Shown here: one piece after another, positions 8,923 through 19,244 of the stretch
Layout of the letters: each line of letters begins with the position of its first letter
How positions within the stretch are numbered: the stretch's first letter is position 1
Assembly: GCF_900078705.1 (NCBI RefSeq)
Contig: NZ_FKIF01000007.1
Span: 930,001 to 994,000 of the forward strand
Reading direction: 5' to 3'
From: Bordetella ansorpii
Lineage (GTDB): Bacteria > Pseudomonadota > Gammaproteobacteria > Burkholderiales > Burkholderiaceae_B
Length of the DNA: 64,000 bases
Position numbers and translations under genes: made by a program
The notes under the pieces: generated by a model
What the model was told of the DNA's origin: nothing
Seen by the model: only the letters and a program-made list of their open reading frames with translations
Database searches by the model: none

Positions 8923-9396
8923 TCAGGCGTCCAATGCGGCGTCCAACCTGCCCAGGCTGGACGCTGGCCAACAGGCATCCAGTTCATAGTGCGCCTCGGC
9001 GGCATGGATGCCGGGCGGCAGCATCACCCAGGGCAATTTCGACTGCGTATGGCAATGCGCCTGCGGCGGCAGTTCGTCGCCCTGGTCCAGCGTGCCCGTG
9101 TGCACCAGCGCCACCCGCTCGCCCAGGTCGGAATGGTGGCTCCACAACGCCACTCCGCAATCGGGACAACGGAAGATCGTGCGGGTGCGGCCCGCATCGG
9201 CAGGCAGGACACGGGCGCGCGGCGTGCCGCGCAGGATGTGCACGCGGTCCGCCTCGATCAGCGCGCTGATCGCGAAGGCGCTGCCCGTCAGCCGCTGGCA
9301 CTCGGTGCAGTGGCAGCAGTGCACGAACATGGGTTCACTGGTAAGACGAAAGCGCACGGCGCTACAGGCGCACCCGCCCTCGTAGGTGGTAGCCAT
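8923..9396 (-). CDS. GFA-family zinc protein (Gfa/CENP-V fold)
   Basis: Cytosolic zinc protein of 157 residues in the family named for glutathione-dependent formaldehyde-activating enzyme. Metal ligands are visible: GGCACSAVRF near residues 8-17, HCCHCTECQRLTG near 26-38, and FRCPDCGVALW near 75-85. Most members of this family have no proven activity, so formaldehyde detoxification is only a possibility. A very strong purine-rich ribosome site (GGGAGAGGAGA) sits directly before the ATG at 9396. It is divergent from the glutathione transferase gene across 203 bp. Confidence 0.87.
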   Translation of the reverse strand: MATTYEGGCACSAVRFRLTSEPMFVHCCHCTECQRLTGSAFAISALIEADRVHILRGTPRARVLPADAGRTRTIFRCPDCGVALWSHHSDLGERVALVHTGTLDQGDELPPQAHCHTQSKLPWVMLPPGIHAAEAHYELDACWPASSLGRLDAALDA

Positions 9397-9599
9397 TCTC
9401 CTCTCCCTTCGTTATTTTCGGCATGCCTGCGCATTGTGGCTGTTTTTTGAGCGCCCGATCCGGAATTCCGATGCGGCGGCGCAGCAATGGAAAAGCGGGA
9501 CGTAGCGGGCACGCCCGGCGGCTTGTCCAGGCGTCGCCCTCCTCCTGCTATCCTTGCCCGATCCCCCTTTCGAAAGCGGCATGAAAACAGGAGACCACG

Positions 9600-10301
9600 G
9601 TGACCGAACAATTGGCACTCTATGAACTGGCGGGTGAGGATCCGGACGTCCGCTTCAGTCCGCATTGCTGGAAGACCCGCATGGCGCTGGCGCACAAGGG
9701 CTTGCAGGCGGAACGCCTGCCGTGGCGCTTCAGCGACAAGGATCGCATCGCCTTCACGGGCCAGGGGCTGGTGCCGGTGCTGGTGCACGGCGACGCGTGG
9801 GTCAACGACTCCTGGCGGATCGCCTGCCACCTGGAAGAACAGTACCCCGACCGGCCCGCGCTGTTCGGCGGTCCGCAGGCCCGGGCCCTGGCGCGCTTTG
9901 CCAACGGCTGGGCCGACACGGCGCTGCTGCCCGCCGTGGCCAAGATCATCGTGGCCGACATTCCCGCGCGCCTGGACGCGGCGGACCGGGCCTATTTCGT
10001 GGAATCGCGCGAGAAGCGCATGGGCAGCCTGCAGGCGCTGCGCGCCGAGCAACCCGCGCATCTGGAAGCGCTGCATCGCGTGTTGCTGCCGCTGCGCCAT
10101 ACGCTGCGCGAACAGCCGTATCTGGCGGGCGATGCGCCGGCCTACGCGGACTACGCCGTGTTCGGCATGTTCATGTGGGCGCGCTGCGTCAGCCCGGTGG
10201 AACTGCTGCGGGAGGACGACGAAACCGTACGCGCCTGGCGCGAGCGCCTGCTGGACGCGCATGGCGGCGTGGGGCGGCAGGCCCCGCGCGCCGATGGCTG
10301 A
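9600..10301 (+). CDS. Glutathione S-transferase family protein
   Basis: Cytosolic enzyme of 233 residues, with a thioredoxin-like N-terminal domain and all-helical C-terminal domain. The N-terminal FSPHCWKTRMALAHKGL segment holds a Ser-Pro-x-Cys site like beta/omega-type GSTs, VPVLVHGD carries the cis-Pro, and NDSWRIACHLEEQYPD gives the gamma-glutamyl binding Ser. The start is GTG at 9600 with CAGGAG seven bases upstream; an ATG at 9581 is in another frame. It is convergent with the ABC-2 permease gene and divergent from the GFA gene. A 7-bp GC stem (10302-10308 with 10323-10329) follows the stop. Confidence 0.87.
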   Translation: MTEQLALYELAGEDPDVRFSPHCWKTRMALAHKGLQAERLPWRFSDKDRIAFTGQGLVPVLVHGDAWVNDSWRIACHLEEQYPDRPALFGGPQARALARFANGWADTALLPAVAKIIVADIPARLDAADRAYFVESREKRMGSLQALRAEQPAHLEALHRVLLPLRHTLREQPYLAGDAPAYADYAVFGMFMWARCVSPVELLREDDETVRAWRERLLDAHGGVGRQAPRADG

Positions 10302-10337
10302 GGGCGCGGCGGCGGACGGCCGCGCGCCCCGCCGCGC

Positions 10338-11095
10338 CTACTGCTTCATGCGGTAGCCGGTGCGGAACATCCAGCGCACGATCACCATGCACACCACCAG
10401 GAACAGCACGGTCATGCCCAGGCTGACGGACACGCTGACGTCCGAGATGCCGTAGAAGCTCCAGCGGAACCCGCTGACCAGGTAGACCACCGGGTTGAAC
10501 AGCGTGACCGTGCGCCAGAACGGCGGTAGCATGTCGATGGAATAGAACGTGCCGCCCAGGAAGGTCAGCGGCGTGATGACCATCAGCGGAATGATCTGCA
10601 GCTTCTCGAAGCCATCGGCCCAGATGCCGATGATGAAGCCGAACAGGCTGAAGGTGACCGAGGTCAGCACCAGGAACAGGATCATCACGAACGGATGCGC
10701 GATGCCGAAGCTGACGAACAGCCGCGCGGTCGCCAGCATGATCAGGCCCAGGATGATGGACTTGCTGGCGGCCGCGCCGACATAGCCCATCACGATCTCG
10801 ACGTAAGACACCGGCGCCGAGTGGATCTCGTAGATGGTGCCCGAGAAGCGCGGCATGTAGATGCCGAACGAGGCATTGGCCGTGCTCTGCGTCAGCAGCG
10901 CCAGCATGATCATGCCGGGCACGATGAAGGCGCCGTAGCTGACGCCGCCGATCTCGACCATGTGCGAGCCGATGGCCGAACCGAACACCACGAAATAGAG
11001 CGCCGTCGAGATCACGGGCGACGCCACGCTCTGCGCCAGCGTGCGCCAGGCGCGGGCCATCTCGAACAGATAGATTGCGCGTATGCCGTACCAGT

Positions 11096-11099
<4 letters not shown>
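10338..11099 (-). CDS. ABC-2 type transporter permease (YadH-like)
   Basis: Inner-membrane permease of 253 residues with six hydrophobic segments and the ABC-2 pattern, including [20 protein letters not shown] and [20 protein letters not shown]. It pairs with the ATPase encoded just upstream; the start ATG at 11099 overlaps that gene's stop by four bases (ATGA), a sign of translational coupling. The closest well-known pair is E. coli YadG/YadH, an exporter of unknown substrate, which matches in both lengths. The long open frame upstream of 11099 is the antisense-frame shadow of the ATPase gene and is not used. Confidence 0.88.
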
Positions 11100-12031
<932 letters not shown>

Positions 12032-12365
12032 CTCGGGATAGCGGCGGACCGGGCACGCGTGGGGCGCCCACAGCCCGCGGGTGAACTTTCTTGCGGGATT
12101 CTACTTTGCATGCATGGCAGGATTGGTTCCCGTGGCGAACAAGTCTGTTTCACGCAGGCCAGGATCGGTCAGCCAGGCGTCAGCGCGACGGCCGGGCCAC
12201 CCAGCGCGAGCCACGGCGCCGGTGCCGGATGCGCCGGCGGCCGCTGTCCGTCCGGCGCGCGTGGCCCATCATCCCATGAAGAAAGGCGCGCCACGGCCAG
12301 AGCCGGGGCGCGCCCAGGGGAGCCGTCCCGCGAGCCCTTCGCCGGGCTCGCGTGGACGGGAAACA
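12032..12365. other. Intergenic region upstream of the ABC-2 ATPase and downstream of ohr
   Basis: This 334-bp gap holds no gene that I can support. Its 12032-12130 end must carry the promoter of the YadG/YadH pair; an AT-richer patch lies near 12085-12125. The end next to ohr holds a strong stem-loop (12323-12359). The middle is plain GC-rich sequence. Confidence 0.5.
12323..12359 (-). terminator. Stem-loop downstream of ohr
   Basis: Seven bases after the ohr stop codon there is a stem made of 9 perfect pairs (12329-12337 with 12344-12352) extended by 6 more pairs (12323-12328 with 12354-12359) across a single bulged base, with a 6-base loop. No T run follows, so it would be an atypical terminator or an mRNA-stabilising hairpin. 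Confidence 0.55.
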
Positions 12366-12791
12366 TCAGGCCAGGGTCAGCGTGACGTCGATGTTGCCGC
12401 GCGTGGCGTTCGAGTACGGGCACACGATGTGCGCGCGGTCGACCAGCGTCTGGGCGGCTTCGCGGTCCATGCCCGGCAGCGAGATCTTCAGTTCGACTTC
12501 GATGCCGAAACCGTTGGGGATGGCGCCGATGCCGACCGAACCCTGCACCGACACGTCGGACGGGATGGCGATCTTGTCGCGGGCGGCCACGAATTTCATG
12601 GCGCCCAGGAAGCAGGCCGAGTAGCCGGCGGCGAACAGTTGCTCGGGGTTCGTGCCGTCACCGCCAGCGCCGCCCAGTTCGCGCGGGGTGGTCAGCTTGA
12701 CGTCCAGCACGTTATCGGACGAGGTGGCGCGGCCATCGCGGCCACCGGTGGCTTGGGCGTGGGCACGGTACAGGACTTTTTCGACGGACAT
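12366..12791 (-). CDS. ohr: Organic hydroperoxide resistance protein Ohr
   Basis: Thiol peroxidase that reduces organic and lipid hydroperoxides, using lipoylated proteins as electron donor in the family. At 141 residues it has normal length, and both redox cysteines are present: Cys60 in [12 protein letters not shown] and Cys124 in [13 protein letters not shown]. The conserved catalytic Arg is in the TPRELGG segment (residue 38) or nearby. The ATG at 12791 is preceded by AAGGAGCC. The OhrR gene lies upstream on the same strand and a palindromic operator sits in the gap between them, so induction by organic peroxides is expected. Confidence 0.94.
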   Translation of the reverse strand: MSVEKVLYRAHAQATGGRDGRATSSDNVLDVKLTTPRELGGAGGDGTNPEQLFAAGYSACFLGAMKFVAARDKIAIPSDVSVQGSVGIGAIPNGFGIEVELKISLPGMDREAAQTLVDRAHIVCPYSNATRGNIDVTLTLA

Positions 12792-12895
12792 GGTGAGGCT
12801 CCTTGAAGGTAGAGGGACTTGCGTAAAAGATCTTGCTGTGGCGTCCCGAGACGGATGTGCCGCATCGGGACCGGTTCGTTTAAAAATCGTTAGCT

Positions 12896-12917
12896 ATTAA
12901 ATCGTGCACTATTTAAT
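12896..12917. promoter_or_regulatory. Candidate OhrR operator in front of ohr
   Basis: A 22-bp near-perfect palindrome (ATTAAATCGTG followed by CACTATTTAAT, one mismatched pair per arm) stands in an AT-rich patch in the 161-bp gap upstream of ohr. A sister site with the same GTGCAC centre lies at the start of ohrR. OhrR proteins bind AT-rich palindromes of this size, so a repressor role is a sound inference. Confidence 0.75.
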
Positions 12918-12952
12918 TCGTCAAGCGGATAAGGCTGAATCAGTCCCGCGTC

Positions 12953-13405
<453 letters not shown>

Positions 13406-13415
13406 GATGGAATTC

Positions 13416-13441
13416 ATATTAGATCGTGCACGATTAAATAG
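13416..13441. promoter_or_regulatory. Second candidate OhrR operator, at the ohrR start
   Basis: Palindrome centred on GTG|CAC at 13428/13429 with arms of 13 bases and 3 mismatched pairs. It shares the centre and the flanking ATC/GAT with the operator in front of ohr. Its position across the ohrR start points to autorepression. Confidence 0.65.
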
Positions 13442-13557
13442 CAAGATATTTTTATTGCCGATGCTGAAAACAGCACTGCCCTCCAGACGCGACACCCCTT
13501 TTGCCCCAGGATACCGCTCTCTTCCCACCGAGAATTCTCCTTTGCAGGTTCTGTTCT

Positions 13558-13571
13558 ACGGAATATTCCGT
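13558..13571. promoter_or_regulatory. Perfect palindrome at the higB start
   Basis: ACGGAATATTCCGT is a perfect 14-bp palindrome whose last two bases are the first two of the higB GTG start codon. HigA antitoxins bind short palindromes around their own promoter, so this is the likely autoregulatory site. The TATTCC inside it could also serve as part of a -10 element. Confidence 0.6.
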
Positions 13572-13863
13572 GATCGTCTCGTTCAATTGTCTCGACACCG
13601 AAACGCTCTTCCTTGGTTTTGCCGTGCCCCGCTTCGCCAACATCCAGCGGGTCGCCCGCCGAAAGCGGTTGATGCTGCACGCCGCGAACTGGCTCGCAAC
13701 TTTGCTCGTTCCGCCAGGCAACCGCCTCGGAGCCCTGAAAGGCAATCGCGCGGGCCAGCACAGCATCCGCATCAACGCGCAATGCCGTGTGTGCTTCATC
13801 TGGCGCATGGACGGCGCGCACGATGTCGAAATCGTGGACTATCCACCAGGATCCCCCTCATGA
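13570..13863 (+). CDS. higB: Toxin HigB (RelE/ParE superfamily mRNA interferase)
   Basis: Ribosome-dependent mRNA endonuclease toxin, 97 residues. It aligns by eye along its whole length with HigB of the type that begins IVSFNCKDTETLF: here [15 protein letters not shown], then [34 protein letters not shown] and RVCFIW, ending EIVDY plus six extra residues. The start must be the GTG at 13570, since the homology begins directly there; ribosome site is weak. It overlaps higA by four bases (ATGA). The stretch [15 protein letters not shown] is a little unlike the usual form, but no key block is lost. Confidence 0.88.
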   Translation: MIVSFNCLDTETLFLGFAVPRFANIQRVARRKRLMLHAANWLATLLVPPGNRLGALKGNRAGQHSIRINAQCRVCFIWRMDGAHDVEIVDYPPGSPS

Positions 13864-14195
13864 CCGGCCCCACCCCGGCCCCTCTTCCCGACATCCACCC
13901 CGGCGAAGTCCTGCGGGAAGCGTTCATGAAACCGCTGGGCATCACCGCGCGCCGCCTGGCGGCGGACATTGACGTGCCGCCCAGCCGCATCAGCGAACTG
14001 GTCAACGGCAAACGGCCCGTCACGGCAGACACCGCCGTGCGCCTGGGCGCGTTCTTCGGCATGGAGGCCCGCTTCTGGCTGCACCTGCAGATCGACTTCG
14101 AGCTGCGCCAGGCCAGCCTGGCCTTGAAAGACGTGCTGCTCACCCGCATCCGCAAGCTCGGCACGCCCACCGGCACGCCCCCGGCCCCCCAATAA
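13860..14195 (+). CDS. higA: Antitoxin HigA (HTH, VapI/HigA family)
   Basis: Antitoxin and autorepressor of 111 residues. An HTH_3 domain fills about residues 11-70, with the family pattern [21 protein letters not shown] and [26 protein letters not shown], then the [11 protein letters not shown] helix. ATG at 13860 overlaps the higB stop, giving the toxin-first order typical of higBA. The C-terminal dozen residues are Pro/Thr-rich. The aceA terminator hairpin overlaps the last codons on the opposite strand. Confidence 0.9.
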   Translation: MTGPTPAPLPDIHPGEVLREAFMKPLGITARRLAADIDVPPSRISELVNGKRPVTADTAVRLGAFFGMEARFWLHLQIDFELRQASLALKDVLLTRIRKLGTPTGTPPAPQ

Positions 14196-14219
14196 AAAAC
14201 GGCGCCCCATCGGGCGCCG
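14192..14219 (-). terminator. Rho-independent terminator of aceA
   Basis: Perfect 8-bp GC stem (14200-14207 with 14212-14219) with a 4-base loop. Read on the minus strand it is followed by six T residues (14199 down to 14194), a classical terminator about 50 bases after the aceA stop. Its T run lies inside the end of higA. Confidence 0.82.
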
Positions 14220-14269
14220 AAAGAAAGACGGCAAACGGGCTCGCCGCCCTCCACTGCTCTGTCAGGTCA

Positions 14270-15595
<1,326 letters not shown>

Positions 15596-15704
15596 GATGA
15601 CTCCTCGATTTGGACAGGTAGGGAACTGCGGGATACACAGCAGCGCAAAACGCGCGCCGTTGGGAAAAAGTCTATTCCTCGTGCTGCGCGGCAACGTGGG
15701 TTTC

Positions 15705-15720
15705 TGTCTTATAGAAGACA
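15705..15720. promoter_or_regulatory. Candidate operator upstream of aceA
   Basis: TGTCTT-ATAG-AAGACA is a perfect 6-bp dyad with a 4-base spacer, 110 bases before the aceA start. It lies next to an AT-rich patch (15720-15770) in which, on the minus strand, TTGTAT and TATAGG with about 18 bases between them could form a promoter. The regulator is not identified. Confidence 0.5.
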
Positions 15721-15912
15721 AAATTTTTTACCTATAAAAATCAGGAGCTTGCGATACAATTTTCTCAATGCGGAACGATATTTCCCGGCATGAAATGGCT
15801 GGCCGTTGCAGTGCGGCATGCATTTCCGCATGCCGCGAGCAGCGTTTCACCATACGAAATTCTCACCCCCGCGCGGGCCTACAATGGAGGCTCGCCATCC
15901 GCCTGCTGAACC

Positions 15913-16734
15913 ATGTCGCTGTCAGACGCCCCGCTGGGGCAAACCGTCTCCTATCCCTCCCGGTACGACCCGTCGGTACTGTTCCCCATCGCCCGCGCGC
16001 AGAACCGCGCGTCGCTGCAACTTGCTGAACCGCCTGCCTGGACGGGCGCCGACATCTGGACCGCGTACGAGTTGTCCTGGCTCACGCCCAAGGGCAAGCC
16101 GCGCGTGGCCATGGCCACCTTCACCGTACCGGCCGACAGCCCCAACCTGATCGAATCCAAGTCGTTCAAGCTCTACCTCAACTCGTTCAACCAGACGCGC
16201 CTGGACAACGCCCAGGCCCTGCGCGACAGGCTCGAGCGCGACCTGAGCGCCGCCGCCGGCGCCCCCGTCACCCTGGAAATGATGCTGCCGCAGCACTTCG
16301 CCCGCCAGCAGATCGCCGAGTTGGAAGGCATCGACCTGGACAAGCTGGACGTCGAAATAGACACCTACCAGCCCGCGCCCGAACTGCTGCGCTGCCAGGA
16401 CGGCCCCGTGGTCGAAGAAACCCTGTGTTCGCGCCTGCTGAAATCCAACTGCCCCGTCACCGGCCAACCCGACTGGGGCAGCGTGCAGATCCGCTACCGC
16501 GGCCGCCCCATCGACCGCGAGTCGCTGCTGAAGTACATCGTCTCCTTCCGCGAACACGCCGGCTTCCACGAACACTGTGTCGAAACCATCTACACCGACC
16601 TGATGCGCGCCTGCGCTCCCGAAGCACTGACCGTCTACGCCCGCTACACCCGTCGCGGCGGCCTGGACATCAACCCGTGGCGCAGCAACGCCGCCACGCC
16701 CGTGATCGCGGAATCGCGCACGGCACGGCAGTAA
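15913..16734 (+). CDS. queF: NADPH-dependent 7-cyano-7-deazaguanine reductase QueF
   Basis: Reduces preQ0 to preQ1 in queuosine tRNA modification; cytosolic. At 273 residues it is the long, two-domain form of the family. The NADPH-binding motif ESKSFKLYLNS is at 81-91 and the catalytic Cys180 in LLKSNCPVTGQPDWGS, with the substrate-binding FHEHC near 215-220. ATG at 15913. No other queuosine gene is near. It points away from aceA, sharing the 317-bp gap with it, and is convergent with an MFS gene across a long gap that contains a large inverted repeat. Confidence 0.95.
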   Translation: MSLSDAPLGQTVSYPSRYDPSVLFPIARAQNRASLQLAEPPAWTGADIWTAYELSWLTPKGKPRVAMATFTVPADSPNLIESKSFKLYLNSFNQTRLDNAQALRDRLERDLSAAAGAPVTLEMMLPQHFARQQIAELEGIDLDKLDVEIDTYQPAPELLRCQDGPVVEETLCSRLLKSNCPVTGQPDWGSVQIRYRGRPIDRESLLKYIVSFREHAGFHEHCVETIYTDLMRACAPEALTVYARYTRRGGLDINPWRSNAATPVIAESRTARQ

Positions 16735-17114
16735 TAGAGAAAGGGAAAGGGAAGGCGACGCCCTGGCGGCGTCGCGCCGTTCCTCGAATGGTTCGGCTTG
16801 GACGCCAACCGTGTCGGCATCCTATCGGCATTCGGCCGAATCAACGTCGGCGCCGGTCTGCACGATAAATCAGCGTGCTTGAACGACACCGCAAATACTC
16901 AGCCCTGACTATTTGCCCTTGAATAGCGCAGGAGAGCACGGCCGCCCGATTGAAGCGGCTGCTAGCCGCAGCCGTTCCGGAGAAGTCGCGCCCGCAGCGC
17001 GAAAGCGCGAGGACGGGACTTCTCCGGAACGGCTGCGGCGACCAGAAGAACACCGACCGCGCCCCATCCCCGCCGATCCAAGATCGTCTAAAAAGAACGA
17101 TCACTGAATGGCGA
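16735..17114. other. Convergent intergenic region with several dyads
   Basis: This 380-bp gap lies between the stops of queF and the MFS gene and has no credible coding sequence. It holds a small GC stem-loop just after queF (16755-16762 with 16768-16775, loop 5), a 12-bp palindrome ATTCGGCCGAAT at 16830-16841, the large inverted repeat at 16965-17039, and a GATCGT/ACGATC dyad (17082-17087, 17097-17102) near the MFS stop. No T tract follows any stem in the right direction. Confidence 0.6.
16965..17039. repeat. Large perfect inverted repeat (23-bp arms)
   Basis: Arms 16965-16987 and 17017-17039 are perfect reverse complements over 23 bases, enclosing a 29-base loop that itself contains GCGC-GAAA-GCGC (16997-17008), a stable tetraloop hairpin. 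The arm core is GTTCCGGAGAAGTC. It has no T run, so it is not a simple terminator. It could be a REP-like or miniature mobile element, a structured RNA, or a bidirectional transcription barrier. Confidence 0.85.
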
Positions 17115-18395
17115 TCAAGCCGCCACGACCTCCACTCGCCGCGCCTGCCGCGCAATCCACTGCGCCAGAAACGCCGCGATCACGAACGCCGCACCCGCCC
17201 CGATCCACGGGCCATGCGACAGCCCCGCATCCAGCAGCAACCCGAACACCAGCGGCCCCAACGCGGCCCCCGCGTCCATCCCCGAGTACACCAGCCCGTA
17301 CACCGATCCCGTGGCCCCGCGCGGCGTGACGCGCCGGATCAGCATGTCCCGGGACGGGGCGGCGATGCCCGAGCAGAACCCGGCCACCGCGACCATCGGC
17401 GCGGCGATCAACGGCGGCAGCCACCCCATGGCCAGCACCACCAGCGTCCCCCCCGCGCAGATCAGCGCCAGCATGACCGTGCGTTCGGTGCGCGGCGTGG
17501 CCGACACCAGGAAACCGCCCGCCGCCATGCCCACGGCCGATGCCACCATATAGCCCGACAGCGCCGAACTGGCCGCCAGCACCGACAGGCCATACAAATG
17601 GTCCAGCAGCGGAATCGTGTAGTTCTGCACCGAGGACAGCGCGATCGACGAGAACGCGAAGAACAGGAAGGCGCCCCACAGCGCCGGCCGCGCCAGCAGG
17701 GCCAGCAGCGTCTGCCACGCGCTTTCCTGGGAGCGGGAAGGCGCCTGCGCCGCGCCGCCCACGACGCTTGCAGCCACGGGCCTGCCCGCCGGATCGCCCA
17801 GCAGATTGCGGCCCAGAATCGTCAGCCCCAGCACCACGGCCACCAGCGCCGCGGCGCTGAAGGCGGCCACGCGCCAGCCCGCCAGGGCGGAAATCGTGCC
17901 GATGAACACCGGCGTCAGCGCCCAGCCCAGGTTGCCCGTCAGGCCATGGGTGCTGAAGGCATGGCCCAGGCGCGCCGGGCTGATGCGGTGATTCATGATG
18001 GAATAGTCGGCCGGGTGGAACACCGAGTTGCCCACCCCGCCCATCACGGCGGCCAGCGCCAGCATGGTGTAGCCGGTGGCCGCTCCGATCAGGATGCCCG
18101 ACAGCACGAAGCACGCCAGGCCGAACCACAGCACGGGCCGCGCCCCGATGCGGTCGACCACGAAGCCGGACGAGGCCTGTCCCAGGCCGGACACCACATA
18201 GAACATCGACACCAGCAGCCCCAGCTCGGCGAAGTCCAGCTGGAATTCGCGCCCCAGCGCCACGTACAGCGACGGCAGCACCAACTGGAAGAAATGGGAA
18301 CTGGCATGGGCCACGCCGATCAGCATGATGATCTGCCAATCGCGGCGGCGCAGGAAAGGGGTGTCGAGCAATGCGGGATCTGCGGCGGTGGTCAT
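17115..18395 (-). CDS. MFS transporter
   Basis: Twelve-helix major facilitator superfamily membrane protein, 426 residues. The first helix starts near residue 17 (WQIIMLIGVAHASSHFFQLVLPSLY), the A-type loop motif is DRIGARP, and NSVFHPADYSIMNHRISPARLG lies before helix 5. A long hydrophilic loop separates the halves near residue 200. The HPADY region recalls fosmidomycin-resistance and sugar-phosphate type MFS proteins, but the substrate is not known. The ATG at 18395 is used; a longer frame reaching 18485 adds only Pro/Arg-rich sequence. Confidence 0.82.
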   Translation of the reverse strand: MTTAADPALLDTPFLRRRDWQIIMLIGVAHASSHFFQLVLPSLYVALGREFQLDFAELGLLVSMFYVVSGLGQASSGFVVDRIGARPVLWFGLACFVLSGILIGAATGYTMLALAAVMGGVGNSVFHPADYSIMNHRISPARLGHAFSTHGLTGNLGWALTPVFIGTISALAGWRVAAFSAAALVAVVLGLTILGRNLLGDPAGRPVAASVVGGAAQAPSRSQESAWQTLLALLARPALWGAFLFFAFSSIALSSVQNYTIPLLDHLYGLSVLAASSALSGYMVASAVGMAAGGFLVSATPRTERTVMLALICAGGTLVVLAMGWLPPLIAAPMVAVAGFCSGIAAPSRDMLIRRVTPRGATGSVYGLVYSGMDAGAALGPLVFGLLLDAGLSHGPWIGAGAAFVIAAFLAQWIARQARRVEVVAA

Positions 18396-18542
18396 GGGTA
18401 CTTGCGGCCGATGGCCGCCCTGGGGACGCGCGCATGGACGCGTCGGGATTGTCTGCGGGACGGCGGCCGCGAGCCCCTCCGTCATGTCTTGCCCGCGCTG
18501 GCGTCTGATGCGCCGCGTCGGGTTCTCAGGACCTGAAATGGA

Positions 18543-18567
18543 TTACGCGGCCCTGAAGGCCGCGTAA
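18543..18567 (-). terminator. Hairpin downstream of pgsA
   Basis: A perfect 10-bp dyad (TTACGCGGCC at 18543-18552 with GGCCGCGTAA at 18558-18567) with a 5-base loop lies 25 bases after the pgsA stop. The T content after it on the minus strand is low, so termination is likely but not certain. Confidence 0.55.
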
Positions 18568-18592
18568 CGGATTCTACTCCCGCGCGTTCCTG

Positions 18593-19165
18593 CTACTGCG
18601 CTTTCTCGCGGATGGCCGGCCAGGCCCGCTGCAGGTAATACAGCATGGACCAGACGGTCAGCACCGCGGCCACCATGATCAGCCAGAAGCCCACCCAGCG
18701 CAGGTCGACGCCATGGAGCGGACGCGCGTACAGCAGGCAGGGAATGGCGATCATCTGCGCGGCGGTCTTGAACTTGCCCAGGCGGTGCACGGCCACGCTG
18801 GCGCTGGCGCCGATCTTGGCCATCCACTCGCGCAGCGCCGAGATGGTGATCTCGCGGCCGATGATGATGAGCGCGATGAAGGCGTCGACGCGGTTCAGGT
18901 CCAGCAGCACCAGCAGCGCGGCGCAGACCATCAGCTTGTCGGCCACGGGATCCAGGAAGGCGCCGAAGGCCGAGGTCTGGTTCCAGCGGCGCGCCAGCCA
19001 GCCATCGAACCAGTCGGTCAGGGCGGCAATGATGAACGCCCAGGCCGCCAGCGTATCGCGCGTCTCGATGGCCATCCAGCTTTCGGGGATGTAGAACAAT
19101 CCCACCACCAGCGGGATCATGGCGATGCGCAGCCAGGTCAGGATGATCGGTACATTTATTGGCAT
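18593..19165 (-). CDS. pgsA: CDP-diacylglycerol--glycerol-3-phosphate 3-phosphatidyltransferase
   Basis: Membrane enzyme of acidic phospholipid synthesis that makes phosphatidylglycerol phosphate. It has 190 residues, and the CDP-alcohol phosphotransferase signature DWFDGWLARRWNQTSAFGAFLDPVADK (DG-x2-AR-x8-G-x3-D-x3-D) is complete near residues 51-77. Four or more hydrophobic helices follow or precede it. It lies last in the run uvrC-pgsA, 79 bases after uvrC, a very common order in proteobacteria. Confidence 0.95.
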   Translation of the reverse strand: MPINVPIILTWLRIAMIPLVVGLFYIPESWMAIETRDTLAAWAFIIAALTDWFDGWLARRWNQTSAFGAFLDPVADKLMVCAALLVLLDLNRVDAFIALIIIGREITISALREWMAKIGASASVAVHRLGKFKTAAQMIAIPCLLYARPLHGVDLRWVGFWLIMVAAVLTVWSMLYYLQRAWPAIREKAQ

Positions 19166-19244
19166 AGTGTTCCTATGCTACCTCAGGGTGATGGCGTCCA
19201 GAACGCGGAATGGGGCCTGTGGGGGCGATATCCTTCGGAAGGCC

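Noticed and set aside
15596..15721. N-terminal extension of isocitrate lyase from an upstream in-frame start
   Set aside because: The extension is unlike the family and a strong ribosome site sits before the ATG at 15595.
18396..18592. tRNA gene near pgsA
   Set aside because: Only a simple 10-bp hairpin is present; no cloverleaf arms or TTC-type loop were found.
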